A stretch of DNA of 64,000 nucleotides from Lepiota brunneoincarnata. Its lineage: Eukaryota; Basidiomycota; Agaricomycetes; Agaricales; Agaricaceae. Both the position numbers and the translations under genes were made by a program. Position 1 is the first letter of the stretch; each line of letters begins with the position of its first letter. The stretch lies in contig JAEBUN010000007.1 of NCBI GenBank assembly GCA_023014365.1, positions 434,001 through 498,000 on the forward strand. The letters are read 5' to 3'. Of the stretch, positions 41,704 to 52,541 are shown piece by piece. A model generated the notes under the pieces. That model saw only the letters and a list, made by a program, of their open reading frames with translations, searched no databases and was not told where the DNA came from.

Positions 41704-42789
41704 ATGAGCAGCCAATCGTCTCGACAACCAACCGCGGCGGAGCGCAAGGCGCAGTTAATGAGGGAAAAGGCGGAGCAGGAGGAGCGGATGCGGCTGGAGA
41801 TCGAGAGGTTGGAAGAGGAGGAACGGCGAGAGGAGGAACGGCGATTGGCGGTAGAGTGCCAAGAGGAAGAACGGCGACGGATGATTGAACTGCGTCAACG
41901 GCAAGCGGAGGAGCGGGCAAGGGAGCGACGGGCGGAAGAGATCAGGCGACAGCAAGAGGAAGCTGCTGAGGACGAACGTCGGGCGATCCGGGCCCGACTC
42001 GTCGCGATGACTACGACGGCTTCATCCAGCCGCCTGCCGGAGCAGCCTATGGAAGTCGACCATGAAGAGTCCGACCCAAATTACACGGGCGATGACGCGG
42101 CGAGGGACGAAGAGGAGGAGGAGGAGGAGGACTCCGAAGGTTCGGAGGTAAAGGGAAAGGGAAAAGGAAAGGCGAGGGCGGCCCCGCGGCGGGGCAACAA
42201 ACACGTATTCGGAGGCGATAACCTGTGCTGGAGATGTCAGCGGGATGAGGTCCGGTGCGAGATTGCCGGCGGGTAAGTAAATACAAGAGTTTCTGCGATG
42301 ATAATTGCTGACAAAGGCCCCAGCAACACTAGGAGTTGCCGACGGTGTAGCAAAATGAAGAAACGATGTGGGGGTCAAAAAGAGACGGAGCCGAGCGGAG
42401 CTGGAGGTTTGTCGGGCCAGCAATTCGAAGGTGAGTAAGGAATCCTGTATTATGATGGATGCCAATTGATGGACCTTGTAGAGTTGAAACGGCTCATCGA
42501 AGAAAGGCACCAGGAGACCGTCAAGAAAATCTACATCCTGGAGGTGCGAATTGAGTGGTCCATCGCTCGGTTGGGGGAAAAGGTCGACAAGATGGGGTCG
42601 CTTGCTGGCCGCTACGAGCAACTACGGCGTTGGGAGGCTCAGGTGGACGGAAATTGGTCGAGTGGAAATTTTTCGGAGACGGAGGGTTCGGAGGGGAGTG
42701 TCGGGCCCGCTTCGGAGGAGGAGGTGCAGGATTTGATGGAAGAAGTGAATGGGTCGCCCGGGCTCTCTGGAGACGACACCGATAGGTAG
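41704..42789 (+). CDS. Antisense spliced gene of gypsy-2c: coiled-coil protein with Zn2Cys6-type cluster (327 aa)
   Basis: It runs opposite to gag-pol, between pol and the 3' LTR. I infer three exons: 41704-42272, 42324-42430, 42482-42789. Both introns are 51 nt, start GTAAGT or GTGAGT and end CAG or TAG, with a CTGAC branch-like site in the first. Splicing keeps the frame and yields C-X2-C-X6-C-X9-C-X2-C-X6-C (CWRCQRDEVRC in exon 1, CRRCSKMKKRC in exon 2), the fungal Zn2Cys6 pattern. Before it lie a long Glu/Arg coiled coil (residues about 15-100) and an acidic patch. Exon 3 is a helical then acidic tail. DNA binding is inferred from the cluster. Its role in the element is unknown. Confidence 0.75.
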
Positions 42790-42858
42790 TTGTACGGGGT
42801 TGTTTTTTTGGTTTGTTTAATACATGGTTGTTTCTTGGTGTGATGTGTGGTCAGTAAC

Positions 42859-45800
42859 TCAAAGTGAGTGAAGAGGACCAGGCTTTGCAGGGTAAGAGGA
42901 ATGAAAAGCCTCTACGAGATCTATAGCATGTTCAAGCTCGGTGGCTGGCAACCACGAGGACTCTTCTTCAGTGTCTTCGTAACCTAACCAGATGACTTTA
43001 TAGAGGAGCTTGCACGCGCGGCGCCGATCGATCTTAGAGTCGACGATGCGGGCAATCTCGTATTCTGGTTCACCGTCAATGGAAACCGGCACGGGCGGCG
43101 GATCCGATCGGGCGGGTATGGTGTTAGGTGTGGCTGGTTCGAGCATGGAAACATGGAAGACTGGGTGTACTCCACGCATGGAGTTGGGAAGTCGGAGTGT
43201 AAGGGAGTGAGTACCTGCTTGTGCAATGATCTCATAAGGCCCAAGGTACTTTTCGGAGAGTTTTTTGGAGGGACGGGTGGTGCGGAAGAATTGGGCTTTC
43301 ACGAATACCTTTTGTCCAACCTTGAAGTCTGGGGCGGGGAGTCGGCGGGCGTCGGCGGAGGTCTGATAACGTTGCTGGGCTAGCGCTATTTCGGACTTCA
43401 AGGTGGTGTGTAGGTCGTCGAGGTCAACAGCAAAATGGCGGGCCCGAGCGGAGGCGAGATCGTGTTCAGGATGAACTGTGATGTTCGGATGGTATCCTTT
43501 ATTAGTGAAGAACGGGGAGATACCGGTGGTGGCACTAGGAGCGTTGTTGTAAGCGAACTCGGCTAGTGGTAGTAATTTGGACCAATTGTCCTGTTGGTAG
43601 TTACAGTAGACCCGAAGATATTGTTCGAGGGTCTGGTTGGTGCGTTCCGTCTGTCCGTCACCTTCTGGATGGTAGCCCGAAGTGAAATGTAACTTCATAT
43701 CGAGGGCTTGTCCCAATGAGCGGAAGAAGTGGGAGACGAATTCGGAGCCGCGGTCGGAGGTAACATGTTCGGGTACGCCGTGCTTGGAGAAGACGTGGAG
43801 GACGAATAGGCGGGCGAGGTCGGAGGAGGTGACGGTATCATAAGTCGGGATGAAGAGGGATTGCTTGGTGAGTCTGTCAACGATTACTAGGATGGCGTCG
43901 TAGCCGGAGGAGGCGGGGAGTTTTTCGATGAAGTCCATGGAGATTGAATTCCAAGGGCGTTCGGGAATGGGGAGTTGTTTGAGGAGACCGTAGGGACGGT
44001 GGCGCTGGGGTTTAGACCTCATACAGGTGACACAAGACTTACAGAAATCCTTGACGAAGGTGCGGACACTAGGCCAGGTGTATTCGCGCCGGATGAGTTC
44101 TAGCGTTTTGTTCTGACCGAAGTGTCCGGCTAGGACATGATCATGCTTGTACTGGAGGACCCGAAGTCGGAGATTGTCGGTGTCAGGGACGTAGATTCTG
44201 TCGTCTAGTAGAAGGAAACCTTTATCATTAACTGACCAACGGCCTTCTGGGCTAGCAAGGTGGGCGGAAGCGGTCGGATCCGCTGGTAGGGCGGCGAGGA
44301 TATCGCGGTGTAGCTGGTCGAGATCCATGACTACAGCTGCGCGAAGGGAAGGGGCGTAAAGAGTGGTGGCACGGACGGAGGCCGCGAGTTGTTCATGAGT
44401 GAACACAGGCCGGAAGTTGTGCGGGTTGACCAATGCATAGTCGCTATTCCCCCCTTTAGGGTAGACGTCCCATCGTCTAGTTAGGGCGTCAGGCTTGGTA
44501 CCGAGGCGGCCGGGTCGGAAACGGATGATGAGGTGGAACTGGGATAGGAACTCGGACCAATGAGCTTGGCGGCGAGTGAGGATTTTGGTGGTGCAGAAGT
44601 ATTCAAGGTTTTTGTGGTCGGTGACTACATCAATAGTAAGAGGGGCACCCTCAAGATAGTGCCGCCAGATACGAAAAGCCTCGAATATCGCCAGGAGTTC
44701 CTTGTCGTGGGTGTCATAATTAAGTTCGGCCGTGTTAAAGGTGCGGGAATGGAATGCAATGGGGTGAACCTCTCCGTCATCGGTGATGATAGAGAGGATA
44801 GCTGCAAGGGCGTAGTCGGAGGCGTCGGTCTCGACAATGATCTGAGCATCGGGGGCCCAAGGAGTGAGGACGGGGGCGGATATGAATGCTTCTTTCAGGG
44901 AACTGAAGGATTCGCGGCATTCGTCGGTGAAATTCCATTTCACATCTTTGCGGGTGAGGCAGGTGAGCGGAACGACGATGTCGGAGTAACCGTGAATGAA
45001 GCGACGGTAGAAATTGGCAAAACCTAAGAAGGACTGGATGTCCTTGACTTTCTTAGGTTCAGGCCACTCCTGGATGGTCTTGACCTTGGATTGGTCCATT
45101 CGGAGACCGTCGGGGGAAAGAATGTAGCCGAGGTATTCCACTGTGTCAGAGTGGAATTGGCATTTGTCGGGGCGGGCGTATAGGCCGTGTTGTCGGAGCC
45201 GCTTGAGGACCTCCTTGACTTGGTCACGATGGATACTATGATTGTCGGAGTATATCAGAATGTCGTCAAGGTAAATAGTAACGCAGACGTCGAGCATGTC
45301 CTTGAATATATCGTTCATGAACTGCTGGAAGGTGGCGGGGGCATTGGTGAGGCCGAAAGGCATAACCATCCATTCGAAGGAGCCGTAGCGGGTCCGAAAG
45401 GCGGTCTTCCATTCGTCGCCGTCAGCAACGCGGACTAGATGGTAAGCGTGACGGAGGTCGATTTTGGTATATACGCGAGCTTTGCGAGGGGAGTCTAAGA
45501 GGTCGGAGATGAGCGGAAGGGGGTAGCGATCCTTCTTGGTAATATGGTTGAGACCTCTAAAATCAACACATAAACGGAGGGAGCCGTCCTTTTTCTTGAC
45601 GAAGAGGACCGGGGCTCCATGAGGAGAAGTGGAGGGGCGAATGAAGCCAATAGATAAATGTTCGTCAATGAAATCACGTAGAGCTCCAAGCTCTGATTGT
45701 GAAAGGGAGTAAATGGTACCGACCGGAGGCTGACCGCCATCCTCTAGGTTAATCTGGAGGTCGTAAGGGCGGTGTGGAGCGAGTGTGTCAGCACGCGATT

Positions 45801-46662
45801 TACTGAAAACATCGGCGAACTCATGGTATTCCTCGGGGATGGACGAGAGGTCAGCCGGGTCATCGGAGACAGAAGAAGACGCGGCCGATGCGGAGGCGGC
45901 GGAAAGATTGATTTGGAATTGTTGGGAGCCAGGGAGCTTGGCAGCACGGATAAAGGCAGGAGCGTTTATCAAGGAGATGTGCGGTTTCGCAAGGGGGACA
46001 GATTGGGACGAGGTCCCGGACAGGGGTGGTGAACCTAGGTCAGGAGAGTCAGGGGCGGCCATAGGCGGAGCCGATGCGGGTGCGACGCAGGTAGAGACGG
46101 AAGCAGGATTCTTGAGTAGGGATGGCCGGAAAGTAATACTGCCCAAAGCCCAGTCAATCAACGGATTGTAGCGGGTGAGCCAGTTGTGTCCTAAGACCAC
46201 AGAACAGGAAGAGTCGAGCCGGGTGACATAAGTGTCCAAAATGATAGATTCACCGGAGGGGAAAGATACAGGCAGTTGCGCAAGCTCCGTAATGTAGGCA
46301 TTTGAGGTCCCATCAAATAACCAAAGTTCAATAGCCGGAATGGACGAGGTTGGAATACTATGAGAACAAACAAAAGATGAGTCCATAAAACAGTGAGTAG
46401 AACCACTATCAACAAGGGCTTTGAAAGGAGAAAGAGAAGAGAAATCAGAACTAACTACATTGTCCGTTGTAGAAATCGGGTCCGAAGCGGAGAGTACGGA
46501 AGCGGAGACAGAAGATACAGAAGTAATTAAAGGAGAAGTTAATGTGATATGAAAGGAGTTCGGGTCGGAAAGAGCGGACGCATTGAGACGGAAACTCTCT
46601 GGAGCACAGCAGAGTTCAATGCGATCCTCAGTCTGTGCAGAGGCCTGAGGACCGCCGACTAT
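42859..46662 (-). CDS. pol: pol of gypsy-2c (about 1267 aa), intact
   Basis: It is the same length as copy b and open throughout in the -1 frame relative to gag. Protease DSGSTHCF, RT YLDDILIYSD, RNase H ETDASDYALAA, integrase HDHVLAGH/CKSCVTC and DDE residues, and the chromodomain are all present. It differs from copy b by a scatter of substitutions. Its stop is 69 bp from the end of the convergent antisense gene. Confidence 0.94.
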   Translation of the reverse strand: MVGGPQASAQTEDRIELCCAPESFRLNASALSDPNSFHITLTSPLITSVSSVSASVLSASDPISTTDNVVSSDFSSLSPFKALVDSGSTHCFMDSSFVCSHSIPTSSIPAIELWLFDGTSNAYITELAQLPVSFPSGESIILDTYVTRLDSSCSVVLGHNWLTRYNPLIDWALGSITFRPSLLKNPASVSTCVAPASAPPMAAPDSPDLGSPPLSGTSSQSVPLAKPHISLINAPAFIRAAKLPGSQQFQINLSAASASAASSSVSDDPADLSSIPEEYHEFADVFSKSRADTLAPHRPYDLQINLEDGGQPPVGTIYSLSQSELGALRDFIDEHLSIGFIRPSTSPHGAPVLFVKKKDGSLRLCVDFRGLNHITKKDRYPLPLISDLLDSPRKARVYTKIDLRHAYHLVRVADGDEWKTAFRTRYGSFEWMVMPFGLTNAPATFQQFMNDIFKDMLDVCVTIYLDDILIYSDNHSIHRDQVKEVLKRLRQHGLYARPDKCQFHSDTVEYLGYILSPDGLRMDQSKVKTIQEWPEPKKVKDIQSFLGFANFYRRFIHGYSDIVVPLTCLTRKDVKWNFTDECRESFSSLKEAFISAPVLTPWAPDAQIIVETDASDYALAAILSIITDDGEVHPIAFHSRTFNTAELNYDTHDKELLAIFEAFRIWRHYLEGAPLTIDVVTDHKNLEYFCTTKILTRRQAHWSEFLSQFHLIIRFRPGRLGTKPDALTRRWDVYPKGGNSDYALVNPHNFRPVFTHEQLAASVRATTLYAPSLRAAVVMDLDQLHRDILAALPADPTASAHLASPEGRWSVNDKGFLLLDDRIYVPDTDNLRLRVLQYKHDHVLAGHFGQNKTLELIRREYTWPSVRTFVKDFCKSCVTCMRSKPQRHRPYGLLKQLPIPERPWNSISMDFIEKLPASSGYDAILVIVDRLTKQSLFIPTYDTVTSSDLARLFVLHVFSKHGVPEHVTSDRGSEFVSHFFRSLGQALDMKLHFTSGYHPEGDGQTERTNQTLEQYLRVYCNYQQDNWSKLLPLAEFAYNNAPSATTGISPFFTNKGYHPNITVHPEHDLASARARHFAVDLDDLHTTLKSEIALAQQRYQTSADARRLPAPDFKVGQKVFVKAQFFRTTRPSKKLSEKYLGPYEIIAQAGTHSLTLRLPNSMRGVHPVFHVSMLEPATPNTIPARSDPPPVPVSIDGEPEYEIARIVDSKIDRRRACKLLYKVIWLGYEDTEEESSWLPATELEHAIDLVEAFHSSYPAKPGPLHSL

Positions 46663-48065
46663 TTTTCCGAGCTCGGGAGAGCCGGCGCATCTGTCTCGGG
46701 GAGCTGAGCCTGTCGGCCTTTAGCCTTGGCATCAGGGAATTTTTTCTTGTCGCAGTTAGCAGCCCTGTGATTGGGATCTGCGCAGACAAGGCAGAGGTTA
46801 TTGTCGAAACGTCGTTGACGTTCCTCGGGGGTTAATTTACCGTCCTTACCAAGTTTACTAGTAAGGTCGGACTTTGGCGGGGCCGATTTCTGACCGGCGG
46901 ACGGGTTGGGCAGATTGCCCTTGAAGATGTTATTACTGGGGGTGCTGCCTTTGTTGTTACTGTTGGCAGGCTTGGCGGCAGGTTGATGGGTTGTCGCGGT
47001 GGAAGGGGATGGGTTGCCTCCAGGTTTCCTAGAGGCGGTCGGGTCCGAAGCGGCTTTGGCGCGGGCCTTCTCGCGTTGGCGTTCCCAGTAGCGAGCATCG
47101 ATCTTCATCGCTGCTGCTCGCATTTCGATGAAGGTGTCGGGCTTGCCGTCGGGCCGATTGGACAGAATGTCCTGGATGCGGTCGGGGAGGCCTTTGTAGT
47201 AGCGGTGACAGAATACCTCATCACCCCAGCGGAGTTGGCCGGCCAGACAGAGAAAGTCGACGTTGTAGACGGCAATCTTTTCGTCATAGCGCATTCGGAG
47301 GGAGTCAAGCTGCTCAGCAGCTTCTCCGGTCGGATCCGCGGGACCGAAATTGGTCTGCAGTTCCAGGGTGAACTGATCCCAGTCCTCGATCCAATCGTGC
47401 ATTATTCCGTGGTTGTCGGCCTCGTCGAGGCCGATTTCGAAGTGTTGCTGTGCCACGCCTGTGAGGTATGTCAACGCGAAGTTGACCTTGGTGGCGGGGA
47501 TAGCGAACTGGGCCAGGTTAGTACGGAAATAGAGCCGACATTGGAAGAGGAAGGGTTTGAGTTTGGCGGGGTCGGAACCTGTAAAGATGTCAGGTTCGCG
47601 AGCTTTGGTACGGGGAGATCTAGGAGGCTGTGGGGCTTGAGAGTTCCCACGGCCGTCCATTTGGTCGGCTATGCGTTGGAAAACTCGGAGTATGAGTCTA
47701 TCATGGTCGTCTCGGGTGTTGCCAGGTGGGATGTTGTTGTTGTTGTCGCCGTTGTCTGATGGTTCATCGTCGCCCGGGGGCCCGTCCCCATTGTCAGGGT
47801 AGTCGTCGGGATCACCAGGGTCGCTGGGATCAGGATTGGGGTCGGGGCCGTCGTCGGGGCCGTCGGGAGTCCGGAATACTGAAGGTTGTATATCTTCAGA
47901 GAAACGGTCTGGGGTCGAGGGTGCAATCGATTGTTGGTGAGAGCGAGAAGCCCTCGGGGAGTCGGGTTGCAGTTCCTCGGAAGGAGGTTGTCAAGTGATG
48001 CGTTTGCTACGGCGAGCGGCTGGAGTTACCAGAGTGCGAGTACGGGTAACTGTTCGAGAGACCAT
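46659..48065 (-). pseudogene. gag: gag of gypsy-2c with a single nonsense codon
   Basis: It has the same start (MVSRTVTRT at 48065) and end as the intact 466-aa gag. A CGA-to-TGA change at 47991-47993 stops it after about 24 codons. The rest, including the capsid domain and the zinc knuckle CLVCADPNHRAANC, is open (46659-47660 from an internal Met). Otherwise it is well preserved, so this copy lost function recently. Confidence 0.88.
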
Positions 48066-48118
48066 GGTTAGAAAAATTCAGAGTGTGGTGGACAGGAGGA
48101 GTTTGAGTCTGATAATAC

Positions 48119-48769
48119 TGTTAGAGCCGGTGCGGGTCGGGACCGAAGCGGAGGGTCGGGGTGGTATCCTTGGTATAAGGTAACCGGGGGACAGGGCGAA
48201 GTCAGTACGTAGACTTCGGGACCGAGGCGGAGTACGTCGGGCGGGGGGTTGGACTTGCGGCCTCAGCTTATGTGCTGTGCCCTCCTACTGTCCTAGTCCG
48301 TATTTCAGGAAGTCGGAGCCGAAGCGGAGCGAGGCAGAAGAGAGGAGAGGATATGGAACAGGGAGCTGGTCCGCTGCTCAATTCGATTATCAGACTGAGG
48401 AGTACAAGCCAAGTACCTACGGTATATATACTACTGGCCTTACAAACTATGACTCGTACTGACTACGTGCGGAGTGAAGCGGAGACCCATATGGTTACAA
48501 ACGGATTACAAACGAAATGGAGACCGGTACGGGTATGGAGACTGGTAACGTATCTTGACTACGGACGGGAAATGGAGACGGGGAAATAGAGACAGCGAGG
48601 TTCAGGTGACCACGGCACGTGTGGAGGTGGTCGCGTGATCGGGGCAGTGGGTTGCGGTCGGAGTGAGTCGGGGCCGAGTTGGAGGGCAGAGGGTTGTTGT
48701 GTGGAACACATGTGGAGTCGAGAAGCCGAAGTTTAAGTGATTAGACTTATAGTTGGCATGGATATGACA
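48119..48769 (-). repeat. 5' LTR of gypsy-2c
   Basis: 651 bp. The primer-site complement AGTCTGATAAT follows on the internal side (near 48106-48116), matching the ATTATCAGACT in the LTR on this strand. Confidence 0.94.
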
Positions 48770-48774
48770 ACACT

Positions 48775-50409
48775 CTGGACAGCCTTTGACATAGTTCTTT
48801 ATGAATGTTGACATTCCTGGCCAATATACTTCTTTCTTGGCAAGGCAGTATGTTTCCTGTTCTCCAGGGTGACCACGTGTAGGGTGGTCATGGTATCTTG
48901 CGATGACATTGCGTCTGAGTTGGAGGTCTTCTGGAATAATGACACGTTCTTGGAAGGTGAGGAGTGGACCGTTTGAGGTCGGAACCGTTCCGAAGTCTTT
49001 ATTGGCGGCATTAGGGTGGGTTTCTTTTAGGAGTTTGAACGCTTCGGTGGTTCTAGCGTCGTATTTGGGTGATTCCATGATTCTTTCTTGTAGTTCCATA
49101 TCGACAGTGGCGATAAAAAGGTGTTTTGGAAGCATGGTGACATCTTCATTATCATTATCCTCATCGGGGATATGGTCTGGGCGTCTTGATAGGGCCTCTG
49201 GTGCAGGGATCTTTGATCCTGGGACATGTTCTAATTTGAAGTTGTAGTTGGCAAGGGTCTGGACCCATCGTGCTTGTTGGCGGTTGATTTTCTGGGGTTT
49301 GCGCCAGTATGTTAGGTTTTGGTGATCCGTTCTGATACGGACAGTGTGAGGACTGCCAAGGAGGTAGTGGCGCCACTCTTCAAGAGCTTGGATAATAGTG
49401 AGAAGTTCCCTGTCATAGATGTTGTAATTGCATTCCGCTGGTCCAAACGTTTTTGAATAGAATGATACAGGTTTCCGTATTCCGTTGATGTTGTGTTGAT
49501 ACAGGACAGCTCCTGATGCAAATTTGGAAGCATCGGCTTCTATTTCAAAAGGTTTTGTGGAGTCAGGCATGAGGAGCACCGGTTCTTTTAGGAATTCGTT
49601 TTTGAGTGTTTCGAACGCTTTCTGTTGTTCTTCTATTCCTTTGAGTTTTCCCAGATCCATTTTGATCTCGTCTGGCGTGATGATCATGCCGAGATATTCA
49701 AGTTGTTGTTTGTTGAACTCGCATTTCTCTGTTTTGAGGTAGAGGTCGTTTTCCTGCAGTATTTGCAGTACTTTTTCCGTAAGTCGGTCGGTTTCTTCCT
49801 GGGTTTTAACATAGATTAGGATATCATCCATGTAAATGATGATTCCTCCTTTCTCCATTATTTCGGAGAATAATGTGTCCATCATATGTTGGAACGTTGT
49901 GGGACTGTTACAGAGTCTGAAGAACATGACAGTCGGTTTGAAAAGACCCATGGGAGTCTTGAACGCTGCTTTCCATTGATTGCCATCTTTGATTCTGACA
50001 TTATTGTATCCTAGGCGGACGTCGAGCTTAGTGAAATACTTAGCTCCTTTGAGTTTGTCCATGATAGAAGAAATCATGGGGATTGGGTAAGTGTTTTTGA
50101 CAGTATGATCGTTTAGATAATGATAGTCTTGGCAGGGTTGGAGGTCTCCTCCTTTCTTGGCAACGAAAAAGAAGGGTGATGCCATAGGGGATTTTGAAGG
50201 GCGGATGTAGCCTTTTCGGAGGTTTTCATCTATGAATTCCTTCAGCACTTTTTCTTTGGCAGGTACCACTTGATAAGGTTTCATCGATTTTGCTTCAAAT
50301 GTTGGTTTTAGTTCAATTTCGTGATCAAACGTTCTTGATGGTGGGAATTGTTCGGGGGCTTTTTTGTTGAATATTCTAGCCCATCGGGTGAATCTTCGAG
50401 GGATCTCGG
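48775..50409 (-). pseudogene. Gypsy-1b RT, RNase H and integrase zinc finger
   Basis: A minus-strand frame open over most of its length. It begins upstream of MKPYQVVPAKEKVL and carries FFFVAKKGGDLQPCQDY, the catalytic IYMDDILIY, RNase H (EIEADASKFASGAVLY, RTDHQNLTYW) and the start of the integrase zinc finger (RGHPGEQETY...GCPEC). About 150 bp is deleted between KLKGIE and EQQKAFETL, removing the RT-RNase H connection. The last codons before the LTR boundary are cut by gypsy-2c. Confidence 0.88.
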
Positions 50410-51717
50410 TGATACGCCGATTTCACGCCTATACATGAATTCCGTACTCCGGAACGATTCTCTACATAGAATCATTGGCTATATCATTAAAGAACTCTAT
50501 AGAGGATTGGTACTATATCCTGTAGTAGCCAGTTCGACCGAACTAAGGATATTCGAGCCTCGGAAGTGTTCAAACCAGCTTATTATCACTAAGCTTAGTG
50601 AACCAAGCTATCAGAATGCTCTCCGGAGGGATTCAGGGCTCTACATAGCCTATCGAGTATACCCCGGTCGCATCAAGGGACCTTACGAGCAGTTTTCTGA
50701 TGAACCCGAATGCGTTTAAACATAAAAGAATGTACCTAGCGGCTGTCGCAGGCGTATTACGTCTATAGCAAGTTCAATAATGATGACCGGACCACGGAAT
50801 GGAACGTCCAACGTTCGGGAGGCAATACCCGATGCCCAAAAACCTAGAAATATCAAAGACTCCTAATTAACGAGTGCTTTGGGGGTCCCGGCACTTTGGC
50901 ATACTGCTTAACTGAGATTAATTACAACGGATCAAGGAATTGTCCATCCGCTATACATTCCGATCATAATTGATCCGGAAACTTAACGCGCTTGCGTGGA
51001 CGCAGAATAATGCAGACGAGCACGGAACACGTCTGGCTGGATTGCCATTCGTTAATCAGAGAAAAACCCATAACCCAGGGTGAGGTAGAAATGCTGCCGA
51101 ACCTTCCAAAATGTTCTACAGTGCCTGTAACAATTAAGCTTATTGTTTTCTATTTCATATTTACTATCTCCCGTATGTATCTAAACAATATAAATACGGT
51201 CGCACTTGTTCGTGAAGAAGCAAGAGGTCTCACCCCCGCTTCCACACGCAAGTCTGCGAGCCGTGATCAAGAACGGTTTCAGCGGGCTATTTAGTGTGCG
51301 TTGTTAAGTGTGATTTCTTCGGTCGTCGACCAACCCAGAGACAGAGACAGAGACCAGAGTTCAGAGTTTAGAGTTCCAGAGTGTTAGAGACAGAGACAGA
51401 GACAGAGACCAGAGTTCAGAGACCAGAGACCAGAGACCAGAGACCAGAGACCCAGCGCTTTGAATTGACAGGGATTGTCCTTTCATTGTTGCACCGTACA
51501 GCTAAGATAACTTCAACGGCTGTTCGTTAACCTCTAAAAACACTACTCTCTTGAATTTCGCTGTCAGAACGCACCCCCAGAACACCCTAAAAGACGAAAC
51601 TGTTCATTATCTATATCATTCCACTTGTATTAGCTTAAGCTTATCGAATTGCAGCTAAGCTTAGTGAAAACAAGCCCACTATCTATATTAAAATCTACGA
51701 AAGTTTCTTCCTTTTCA
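50410..51717 (+). mobile_element. E3b: second copy of the 1.3-kb TG...CA element
   Basis: 1308 bp, with TGATACGCC start, CTTTTCA end and 4-bp duplication TCGG (50406-50409, 51718-51721). It interrupts the pol frame of gypsy-1b, whose uninterrupted relative at 23040-23060 reads across. It keeps the same TATA-like ATATAAATAC (near 51188) and CAGAGA/CAGAGAC repeats (about 51335-51450) as E3a. It has fewer CpG losses than E3a. No coding domain was found. Confidence 0.62.
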
Positions 51718-51721
51718 TCGG

Positions 51722-52541
51722 GTAGTTCCTTGTTTGATTCCAGTTGTTTTCCTTTTTGGTTTGCCGATTTTGTCGGGTTGTGTTGCTCATTGTGGAGCAT
51801 TGTGGTGTGTGTAGCTTTGGCATTTACTTCTAATGGGGTTAGAAGCATCGGATTCATTTCTCTTTCCAAAGAGAAGGTGTCAAGGTCAACGTTTGATAGG
51901 TTGACATATTCTTCGGGGTTTTCCTCGGGTTGGGAGGTCTTTCCAGCCATTATGTCCATGGCGATGGAGTTGAGTTTGACAGGTCGTCGTAGGGTTCTGA
52001 GGAGTTTGGAAAATTCTTGGTGATCGATTTGTGGTTTCCAAGAAAACGTCTTGGTCTTCCAGTTGATGTCGGGATTGTATTGTTCCAACCAGGGAAATCC
52101 GATGATGAGGTCTTTCTCACCAGTATTTGTGACGTACGCTTCTAGCGTGCAATCTCTTCCATCGATGATGGTTCTGATTTTGATGTATTCATGGATCTTG
52201 CCATGTTGATTATCAGTTCTGTCAATGTTACTGAGTGGAATTGGTTGGTCCAGCCATTTGGTTTGATAACCATGTCGTTCAACGACTTTGTGGGAGATGA
52301 AGTTCCCTTGGGCTCCTGAATCTATCAGGGCAGTGATGGCCATGGGTTTTGATGTCCATTCACTCCAAATCTCGATGGGTAAGAAAAGGGATCGTTTATT
52401 CGGGGATAGTCGTAATTGTACAGAGTTTATCGAGAAAGTGTCCTTCTGGGAGTAATAGTATGAAATGTCCTTCTGAGTTCTGGAACATGCAGGGGCACAT
52501 TGGTCGACAGCATTCCTTTTTAAAAATCCTGGAATGGACAC
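51722..52541 (-). pseudogene. Gypsy-1b protease region of pol
   Basis: Open minus-strand frame overlapping the end of gag in -1: PGFLKRN, then QKDTFSINSVQLRLSP, LPIEIWSEWTSKP, the protease active site ALIDSGAQGNFISHK and a linker to KQLESNKEL, where E3b cuts in. It is homologous to the first 270 codons of pol in copy a. Confidence 0.87.

Larger units (their letters stand above)
40921..48769 (-). mobile_element. Gypsy-2 copy c (minus strand): near-intact, with the full antisense gene
   Basis: The 7849-bp element has 651-bp LTRs (40921-41571, 48119-48769) that differ at about nine CpG-type positions, and a target duplication ACACT (40916-40920, 48770-48774). Pol is fully open. Gag has one TGA. 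The extra ~880 bp over copy b is the antisense gene region. It is inserted in the integrase of gypsy-1b. Confidence 0.95.

Noticed and set aside
44560..45027. 155-codon plus-strand ORF opposite pol of gypsy-2c
   Set aside because: It is the reverse frame of RNase H, present wherever pol is intact. No independent evidence supports it, unlike the antisense gene at 41704-42789.
46983..47759. 258-codon plus-strand ORF opposite gag of gypsy-2c
   Set aside because: It is a mirror frame of the gag coding strand, kept open by biased codon use. It has no start context, promoter or domain, and the same mirror frames are broken in copy a.
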